Shown here: positions 5,510 through 8,129 of the stretch, piece by piece
Layout: each line of letters begins with the position of its first letter
Numbering within the stretch: the stretch's first letter is position 1
Source of the DNA: an uncultured Desulfovibrio sp.
GTDB taxonomy: Bacteria > Desulfobacterota > Desulfovibrionia > Desulfovibrionales > Desulfovibrionaceae
Direction of reading: 5' to 3'
Length of the DNA stretch: 8,129 bases
NCBI GenBank assembly: GCA_947177085.1
Contig: CAMWTD010000097.1
Location: 1 to 8,129 of the forward strand
The notes under the pieces: generated by a model
Seen by the model: only the letters and a program-made list of their open reading frames with translations
Database searches by the model: none
What the model was told of the DNA's origin: nothing
Made by a program: the position numbers and the translations under genes

Positions 5510-6445
5510 TCAGGCCGTCGCGGCCACGGCGGCGCGGATGCGGCACACGCCGCAGAGCTCCCCGGAGGACGTGGGCGAGCCGCACCGGGCGCAGGGCGCG
5601 AGCGGGGCTCCATCTTCCTCCTCCTGCCGGGCGAAGGCCGCCTTGCCGCGCGCGAGAAAGCCCTGGTAAAAATCCAGCTTGCGCCCGGGCATGGCCGCCT
5701 CCAGCCTTTGCAGCACGCCCTTGAGGGTGGTGAAGCTGGCCCCCGGGCTGTAGGGGCAGGGCGCGTGGTGGTGCTCGATGCCCATGAGGAAGGCGTAGTT
5801 GGCGGTCTCGAATTCCGTGAGCCGCCAGAGCGGCTTGACCTTGCGCGCGAAGCCGGGCTGGGCCGGCAAAAGCGGCCCCTGGTCCGAAAGATAGGCCGTG
5901 TCCCAGCGCAGGGTGTTGCTGAAAAGGCGCGCCACCTCATCGTCGAGGTTGTGACCCGTGGCGATGGCGTCAAAGCCGCCGTCCAGCGCCGCGCGGTTGA
6001 ACACATGGCGCTTGATCTTGCCGCACACCGAGCACACCGGGCGCTTCAGCCGCTCCTTCACGAGGGGGATGGCGAGGCCCTCGGCCGCGAGGTCCACGAT
6101 GCGCAGCGCGAGGCCGTGGGCCCGGCAAAAGCGCTCCACCACGCCCCGGGCCACATCGGAAGAACCGGGGATGGCGAGGTCCACGAACAGCCCGGTGACG
6201 TCATAGCCCTGCCGCGAGAGCTCCAGCATGAGGGCCAGCGAGTCCTTGCCGCCGGAGAGCGCCACGAGGATGCGCTCCTCCCGGGTGAAGAGCGGCTCGC
6301 CGTGTTTTCCGCCCGGCCCGGGCGCGCCCTTGATGCCGCGCTCCACCTGGCGGGCGAAGAAGTCCTTGTAGCAGTCCGGGCAAAAGGCCGCGTTATGGCT
6401 TTTGAGGGCCACCTGCGCCGTGGCCTTGCAGAGTTTGCACTTCAT
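5510..6445 (-). CDS. tRNA 2-thiolation enzyme of the TtuA/Ncs6 group (TIGR00269-like)
   Basis: A 311-residue ATP-pyrophosphatase that probably adenylates a tRNA uridine (or cytidine) and replaces oxygen with sulfur. In order: an N-terminal zinc-finger-like pair C3-x2-C6 and C22-x2-C25; the PP-loop SGGKDS (64-69); CSVCGKIKRHVFN (138-150) with C138 and C141; GHNLDDE (164-170); C230 in PCPYSPGA; and a C-terminal pair C285-x2-C288 and C298-x2-C301. Three central cysteines plus two terminal zinc sites is the TtuA pattern, where C-x2-C and a distant Cys hold a [4Fe-4S] cluster. TtcA, the 2-thiocytidine enzyme, shares the PP-loop and cluster but usually lacks the flanking zinc fingers, so I favour TtuA/Ncs6; the target base is undetermined. 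No sulfur-carrier gene (ttuB-like) is seen nearby. The start has AGG about six bases upstream. The 3' end lies 2 bp from mutY's stop. Confidence 0.85.
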   Translation of the reverse strand: MKCKLCKATAQVALKSHNAAFCPDCYKDFFARQVERGIKGAPGPGGKHGEPLFTREERILVALSGGKDSLALMLELSRQGYDVTGLFVDLAIPGSSDVARGVVERFCRAHGLALRIVDLAAEGLAIPLVKERLKRPVCSVCGKIKRHVFNRAALDGGFDAIATGHNLDDEVARLFSNTLRWDTAYLSDQGPLLPAQPGFARKVKPLWRLTEFETANYAFLMGIEHHHAPCPYSPGASFTTLKGVLQRLEAAMPGRKLDFYQGFLARGKAAFARQEEEDGAPLAPCARCGSPTSSGELCGVCRIRAAVAATA

Positions 6446-6704
6446 TTTTGCCTGATGGAGGATTTTGATTTTGGTGTGCCTTTGCCACCGCGGGCCAGCG
6501 CTTCGGCACTTGCCCCCGTACCGCCGAAATTATCCGACAAAAACAGCATCTTAGGATTCTTCCGGCGTCAGCATCCGTCTGTCGCTCCGCTCCAGCCGGC
6601 GTCTGGAATTCGCAGCAATCATTAGTGTAGCCAACATTTCCCGGCCGCATCTTTCCGCAGGCGCGGGCGTTTTTCAAGGCTTTTCGACGCTTCGCCCCCC
6701 GCCC

Positions 6705-6732
6705 TTGACAGGCACGCCCCCCGGCGGATACC
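6705..6732 (+). promoter_or_regulatory. Probable promoter of the DUF1269 gene
   Basis: A perfect TTGACA (6705-6710) is followed after 16 bp by GATACC (6727-6732), which matches the -10 consensus at its central ATA only. Transcription would start near 6740, giving a leader of about 95 nt. The tRNA-Arg promoter similarly pairs TTGACA with an ATACC-containing -10 region. Confidence 0.45.
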
Positions 6733-6762
6733 CAAATGAGGACGCGGCAGCGGCCCGTGGCC

Positions 6763-6782
6763 CGCCCGGCGCGCGCCGGGCG
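6763..6782. repeat. Perfect 20-bp GC palindrome in the leader of the DUF1269 gene
   Basis: CGCCCGGC (6763-6770), GCGC, then GCCGGGCG (6775-6782) form an uninterrupted palindrome that can fold into an 8-bp stem with a 4-base loop. It lies downstream of the predicted transcription start and ends 40 bases before the ribosome-binding site. It could be a transcript hairpin or an operator; it has no T tract, so it is not an intrinsic terminator. Confidence 0.6.
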
Positions 6783-6833
6783 ACCCGCCAGGCCCGTGTT
6801 GCCGCGCGCCAACCATAGCGACGGAGATGCCCC

Positions 6834-7355
6834 ATGAGCACCCTTATTGTCATCGTCTATCCCGACGAGCTCCAGGCCGAGCAGGTACGGCTCGATTTCA
6901 TCAAGATGCAGAAAGAATACCTCGTCAGCCTCGACGACGCGGTCATCGCCGTGAAAAAGCCGGACGGCAAGGTCAAGCTGCACCAGATGTACAACCTCAC
7001 CCTGGGCGGCGCCGTGAGCGGCGGCCTGTGGGGCACGCTCATCGGCCTCATCTTCCTCAATCCGCTGCTCGGCCTCGTGGTGGGCGCGGGCGCGGGCGCC
7101 GTGGCCGGGGCGCTCAGCGACGTGGGCATCAACGACGACTTCATGAAGCAGCTCGCCTCCACCCTCACCCCGGGCTCCTCGGCGCTCTTCGTGCTGGTGG
7201 ATTCCGCCATCACCGACAAGGTGCGCGACGAGCTGGCCGGCACGGGCGGCAAGATCATCCAGACCTCGCTCTCCACGCCGGACCAGGAAAAGCTCCAGCA
7301 GGCCCTCGACGAAGCCAAGAAGCAGCTCGCCGCCGCCCAGCCGGACCAGAAGTAA
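6834..7355 (+). CDS. DUF1269 family protein
   Basis: The 173-residue protein begins MSTLIVIVYPDELQAEQVRLDF, and has a basic segment VKKPDGKVKLHQ (40-51), a glycine-rich hydrophobic core at 58-94 (GGAVSGGLWGTLIGLIF and LVVGAGAGAVAGAL), a soluble domain with ALFVLVDSAITDKV (117-130), and a charged helical tail (149-173). This order matches DUF1269, a family of unknown function often annotated as membrane-associated; the glycine-zipper core suggests membrane insertion or oligomerisation. GGAG (6823-6826) seven bases upstream supports the start. It appears to be a single-gene unit with its own promoter. It lies next to flagellin, but nothing in the sequence links it to motility. Confidence 0.88.
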   Translation: MSTLIVIVYPDELQAEQVRLDFIKMQKEYLVSLDDAVIAVKKPDGKVKLHQMYNLTLGGAVSGGLWGTLIGLIFLNPLLGLVVGAGAGAVAGALSDVGINDDFMKQLASTLTPGSSALFVLVDSAITDKVRDELAGTGGKIIQTSLSTPDQEKLQQALDEAKKQLAAAQPDQK

Positions 7356-7365
7356 GCAACCTTCC

Positions 7366-7383
7366 GGCCGCGCCCGCGCGGCC
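7366..7383 (+). terminator. GC hairpin just after the DUF1269 gene
   Basis: GGCCGCG (7366-7372) pairs with CGCGGCC (7377-7383) over a 4-base loop, 10 bases past the stop. No T tract follows, so it may be a weak or Rho-assisted terminator or only a 3'-end stabilising stem. Confidence 0.4.
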
Positions 7384-7408
7384 ATCCCCCCATCCCGCCT
7401 TAAAACCA

Positions 7409-7440
7409 ATATCCCCGGAGGGCGAACCCTCCGGGGATAT
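7409..7440. terminator. Strong hairpin, probable shared terminator of flagellin and the DUF1269 gene
   Basis: A perfect 14-bp stem, ATATCCCCGGAGGG (7409-7422) with CCCTCCGGGGATAT (7427-7440), closes a CGAA loop. On the minus strand it lies 41 bases after the flagellin stop and is followed by TGGTTTTAAGG, a T-rich tail; on the plus side the tail is ATGG, which is poor. It therefore serves flagellin more convincingly, but its position between convergent genes suggests use from both sides. Confidence 0.72.
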
Positions 7441-7481
7441 ATGGTCTGCACCCCTTGTGGGGGCCCCAACCAGATCGGCGG

Positions 7482-8129
7482 CTAGCCGATGAGCTGCATG
7501 GCCATCTGCGGCATGCTGTTGGCCTGCGAGAGCATGGCCACCGCCGACTGGGTGAGGATCTGGTTGCGGACGAACTGCGTCATTTCCGTGGCCACGTCCA
7601 CGTCGGAAATGCGGGATTCCGCAGCCTGCAGGTTTTCGGCCTGGGTCGTGAGGTTGGTGATGGTGTTCTCCAACCGGTTCTGGAGCGCGCCGAGATGGGC
7701 GCGGATCTTGTCCTTGGACACGATGGCGTTGTTGATGCCCACAAGCGCCTTCTGGGCCGCTTCCTGCGTGGAGACCGTACGGGCGTCAGACTCATCGCTG
7801 AACTTGGTGGCCTGGTTGCCCACACCCAGGGCGGACGCGGTGCTCGTGCCGATCTGGATGTAGTAGTAGTCTTCCGCGGAGTCGTTGGCCGAGCCGAAGT
7901 GGACCTTCAGCTTGCCCGTGGACTCGAGCTTGCTGTCGCCGCCGCCCTTGCCCACATGGTCGTCGCTGGACAGATTGCCATCCAGGAGCTTGATGTTGTT
8001 GAAGTCCGTGGCGTTGGCGATTCGGGTGATTTCCGAAGCCATGGCCTGGTACTCGGACTCGATCATCAGACGCTGGGTGGAATCGTACGTGCCCGTGGCC
8101 GCCTGTTCCGCCAGTTCCTTCATGCGCAC
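7482..8129 (-). CDS. Flagellin, N-terminal part beyond the right edge
   Basis: Flagellin polymerises into the flagellar filament outside the cell. The 215 residues present run from the conserved D1 region (RMKELAEQAATGTYDSTQR, then MIESEYQAMASEITRIANAT and NNIKLLDG) through a short variable central part (about 55-105, with a glycine-rich GKGGGDSK and DYYYIQIGTSTA) to the conserved C-terminal D0/D1 helices (RISDVDVATEMTQFVRNQIL and ending MPQMAMQLIG). The frame is open at position 8129; about 80-90 N-terminal residues, including the start, are expected outside the window. The first codon here is an internal Val, not a start. The compact central domain gives a protein of roughly 300 residues, like flagellins of Desulfovibrio. 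A strong terminator follows. I leave the symbol blank because several paralogues (fliC, flaB) are usual. Confidence 0.95.
   Translation of the reverse strand: MRMKELAEQAATGTYDSTQRLMIESEYQAMASEITRIANATDFNNIKLLDGNLSSDDHVGKGGGDSKLESTGKLKVHFGSANDSAEDYYYIQIGTSTASALGVGNQATKFSDESDARTVSTQEAAQKALVGINNAIVSKDKIRAHLGALQNRLENTITNLTTQAENLQAAESRISDVDVATEMTQFVRNQILTQSAVAMLSQANSMPQMAMQLIG

Larger units (their letters stand above)
6446..6833. other. Intergenic region between divergent genes (388 bp)
   Basis: I see no convincing gene here. It is locally less GC-rich at about 6525-6560 and 6600-6650, as expected for promoters. On the minus strand GATAAT (6534-6529) is a possible -10 for the thiolation gene, 84 bases upstream of its start, but no -35 match sits at the right distance. 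The plus-strand promoter and a 20-bp palindrome are listed separately. No riboswitch or known RNA fold is recognised. Confidence 0.5.

Noticed and set aside
3732..5585. A 617-residue minus-strand protein with the cyclophilin as its C-terminal domain
   Set aside because: The added N-terminal sequence is antisense to mutY and low in complexity. The cyclophilin alone has the family length, a ribosome-binding site and a promoter.
6393..7469. Minus-strand 358-residue frame opposite the DUF1269 gene
   Set aside because: It is the complement of a recognised family member and of promoter and terminator sequence; its composition is typical of a shadow frame.
1..8129. CRISPR array, toxin-antitoxin pair, defence island or biosynthetic cluster
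   Set aside because: No regularly spaced repeats, small paired ORFs with ribosome-binding sites, or recognisable defence or biosynthetic enzymes were found. The genes are largely housekeeping.

Overview
The window is GC-rich bacterial chromosome whose codons mostly end in G or C. Gene content points to a flagellated Gram-negative bacterium of the Desulfovibrio group (Desulfovibrionota). The evidence is a flagellin of the Desulfovibrio type, the C-terminal end of an outer-membrane porin resembling the homotrimeric porins of Desulfovibrio, and an anaerobe-type thiolation enzyme with likely zinc fingers and an Fe-S site. The assignment is inference from remembered family resemblance, not from a search. 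I see no CRISPR array, insertion sequence, transposase or prophage gene.

Layout, left to right. (1) 1-769, minus strand: N-terminal 256 residues of an unrecognised multi-pass membrane protein running off the left edge. (2) 770-1065: spacer with a strong hairpin terminator for the next minus-strand gene and a possible promoter for the membrane protein. (3) 1066-2073: the oddest part. A minus-strand gene tail (about 209 residues, unknown family) and a plus-strand porin tail (about 127 residues) abut head to head at a GAATTC near 1690. Neither has an evident upstream part here, so this looks like a rearrangement breakpoint or an assembly/amplification chimera. (4) 2097-2287: porin terminator, a 16-bp perfect inverted repeat, the terminator of a minus-strand tRNA, and tRNA-Arg(CCG). 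(5) 2424-3757, plus strand: ubiX (flavin prenyltransferase) translationally coupled by an ATGA overlap to a UPF0173-type metallo-beta-lactamase-fold hydrolase. (6) 3732-4247, minus strand: cytosolic cyclophilin ppiB, its 3' end overlapping the hydrolase by 26 bp. (7) 4365-5507, plus strand: the A/G mismatch adenine glycosylase mutY, diverging from ppiB across a promoter region. (8) 5510-6445, minus strand: a TtuA/Ncs6-type tRNA thiolation enzyme, tail to tail with mutY with 2 bp between. (9) 6446-6833: long intergenic region with a plausible plus-strand promoter and a perfect 20-bp palindrome. (10) 6834-7355, plus strand: DUF1269 protein. (11) 7356-7481: hairpins including a perfect 14-bp stem. 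(12) 7482-8129, minus strand: flagellin lacking its N-terminal part because the window ends.

Most of the window is housekeeping: cofactor supply (UbiX), protein folding (PpiB), oxidative DNA repair (MutY), tRNA modification and motility. The genes are largely single transcription units in alternating orientation; only ubiX-hydrolase looks like an operon. I found no convincing new multi-gene system. The items most worth following are the head-to-head junction near 1690, the paired inverted terminator elements at 2097-2203, and a MutY with unusual residues in its 8-oxoG-sensing loop and iron-sulfur motif.
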